From assembly GCF_026241755.1 (NCBI RefSeq), contig NZ_JAPJDA010000004.1, forward strand, positions 62,001 through 126,000: 64,000 bases of DNA. The letters are read 5' to 3'. The translations under genes were made by a program, and so were the position numbers. This stretch comes from Salinimicrobium profundisediminis. Its GTDB lineage: Bacteria; Bacteroidota; Bacteroidia; Flavobacteriales; Flavobacteriaceae. Shown one piece after another: positions 63,076 to 64,000 of the stretch; the first letter of the stretch is position 1; every line of letters begins with the position of its first letter. Below the pieces are notes generated by a model. It searched no databases and was not told the DNA's origin. It worked only from the letters and a program-made list of their open reading frames with translations.

Positions 63076-63753
63076 ATGGATTACGGAAAAGAATTTGAGA
63101 AATACGCCACCCAGCATCACGGGATTAACAGTAACTATTACAATAAAATAATAAGCAGCATGTACCCGCAGGGTATGACGCCAAACATTATTGAAGAGAG
63201 GCAGATGAACATTGCTATTTTTGATGTTTTCTCCCGTTTAATGATGGATCGTATTATCTTTCTTGGTACGGGTATTAGCGACCAGGTAGCCAATATTATT
63301 CAGGCGCAATTGCTGTTCCTGGAGAGTACAGACTCTTCAAAAGACATTCAAATCTACATCAATTCCCCGGGAGGTAGTGTTTATGCCGGCCTTGGTATTT
63401 ATGATACCATGCAGTTCATTAAGCCCGATGTAGCTACAATTTGTACAGGAATGGCTGCCTCAATGGGCGCGGTGCTTTTATGTGCAGGTGAAAAAGGAAA
63501 AAGAAGTGGTTTACCACATTCTCGTGTTATGATTCACCAGCCTCTTGGAGGAGCCCAGGGCCAGGCCAGTGATATTGAGATCACCGCACGTGAGATCTTA
63601 ATCCTTAAAAAGGAGCTTTATGATATCATTGCCAAGCATTCAGGTCAAACTTATGAGAAGATCCATGAAGATAGTGATCGCGATTACTGGATGAAAGCAG
63701 ATAAAGCTTTAGAATATGGAATGATTGATGAGATTCTAACAAGGGATAAATAA
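63076..63753 (+). CDS. clpP: ATP-dependent Clp protease proteolytic subunit ClpP
   Basis: 225 residues. Serine peptidase of the ClpXP complex. The triad is S129 in [12 protein letters not shown]154 in [12 protein letters not shown] and D203 in DSDRDYWM. The N-terminus is about 30 residues longer than E. coli ClpP ([19 protein letters not shown]), a usual Bacteroidota feature that may be processed. The leader has the small hairpin at 63028-63043; no clear -7 box was seen, so readthrough from tig is possible. clpX follows after 48 bases. Confidence 0.96.
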   Translation: MDYGKEFEKYATQHHGINSNYYNKIISSMYPQGMTPNIIEERQMNIAIFDVFSRLMMDRIIFLGTGISDQVANIIQAQLLFLESTDSSKDIQIYINSPGGSVYAGLGIYDTMQFIKPDVATICTGMAASMGAVLLCAGEKGKRSGLPHSRVMIHQPLGGAQGQASDIEITAREILILKKELYDIIAKHSGQTYEKIHEDSDRDYWMKADKALEYGMIDEILTRDK

Positions 63754-63801
63754 TCTCTTTAAAGAATACTGAAGACCTTTAATGGTTAGAAGAAAAAATT
63801 T

Positions 63802-64000
63802 ATGGCAAAAGAAGAACTAGAATGTTCCTTCTGCGGAAGGAAAAAACCTGAAACCAACCTGCTTATCGCCGGGCTTGACGCTCATATTTGCGACCGGTGT
63901 ATTGAGCAGGCCCATGGGATCGTTATAGAAGAATCAAAGCAAGACAGCTCGGGTGAGCTTTCATCTGAACTAAAACTAAGAAAACCCAAAGCGATTAAAG
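63802..64000 (+). CDS. clpX: ATP-dependent Clp protease ATP-binding subunit ClpX, 3'-truncated by window edge
   Basis: First 66 codons of ClpX, the unfoldase partner of ClpP; the gene runs out of the window. The N-terminal zinc-binding domain is complete: CSFCGR near residue 7 and CDRC near 33 give the four cysteines that bind zinc, dimerise and recruit substrates. After it, the linker leads to KLRKPKAIK, the segment just before the AAA+ domain. The frame is open to the edge. Confidence 0.94.
   Translation, partial: MAKEELECSFCGRKKPETNLLIAGLDAHICDRCIEQAHGIVIEESKQDSSGELSSELKLRKPKAIK

Noticed and set aside
1-64000. CRISPR array, tRNA or rRNA genes, prophage or complete IS element
   Set aside because: No regularly spaced repeats, cloverleaf sequences, integrase or transposase frames were seen on either strand.

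Overview
The window is a stretch of core chromosome from a flavobacterium (Bacteroidota, Flavobacteriaceae). The gene families and gene orders recall marine genera such as Gramella/Christiangramia, Salegentibacter or Zunongwangia, but the genus is inferred. The signs are alternative complex III next to caa3-type oxidase genes, the type IX secretion/gliding genes sprA, porG and remB, the -7 promoter box TAnnTTTG, no Shine-Dalgarno sites, and many A/T-rich intergenic hairpins. No tRNA, rRNA, CRISPR array, prophage or complete insertion sequence was seen, and no gene-free stretch exceeds 300 bases.

Layout. 1-9248: respiratory operon with alternative complex III (actB partial at the left edge, then actC, D, E, F) and cytochrome oxidase subunits II and I. 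9325-13555: ruvB, a cytochrome P450, queG and a secreted protein with two TonB-C-like domains. 13554-18664: periplasmic trehalase, bifunctional malic enzyme, ruvA. 18661-30581: sprA (2384 codons, T9SS translocon), gcvH, a VanZ-like protein, two tandem TonB genes and a RemB-like outer-membrane protein. 30688-35800: second respiratory block with heme O synthase, two oxidase subunit III genes, subunit IV, a cysteine-free SCO-like protein, a true SCO protein, DUF420 and a small CxxC membrane protein. 35915-43021: MacB-type exporter operon with ATPase, two permeases, two adaptors and TolC. 43039-49416: tsaB, mscS, dodecin, a PiT phosphate transporter with a long cytoplasmic tail, an Nfu-type Fe-S protein and murI. 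49480-56612, minus strand: envelope operon porG-uppS-bamA-skp-skp, preceded by a CBS protein and nadK. 56701-64000: pdxJ, an alpha/beta hydrolase, a FadL-type porin, a GDSL lipoprotein, a small membrane protein, tig, clpP and the start of clpX.

How the genes fit together. Quinol electrons pass through ActB-F to the monoheme cytochrome ActE and on to the oxidase, whose subunits and assembly factors are split between the 6-9 kb and 30-36 kb blocks. SprA, PorG and RemB-like serve secretion and gliding. BamA, the Skp pair and UppS build the envelope, and the TonB pair energises outer-membrane transport.

No obviously new multi-gene system was found. The least explained signals are a short recurrent palindrome (CAAAAATGnCATTTTTG), found between genes, at two promoter/start regions and inside reading frames; a 125-bp MITE-like element at 44742; a GACCTCACAGG stem-loop repeat at 10366; a TonB tandem duplication that kept its terminator; a RemB-like barrel with a TonB-C-like N-terminus; a cysteine-free SCO paralogue; an ActC with a helix-hairpin-helix tail; and an oxidase subunit III with a soluble insert of about 120 residues.
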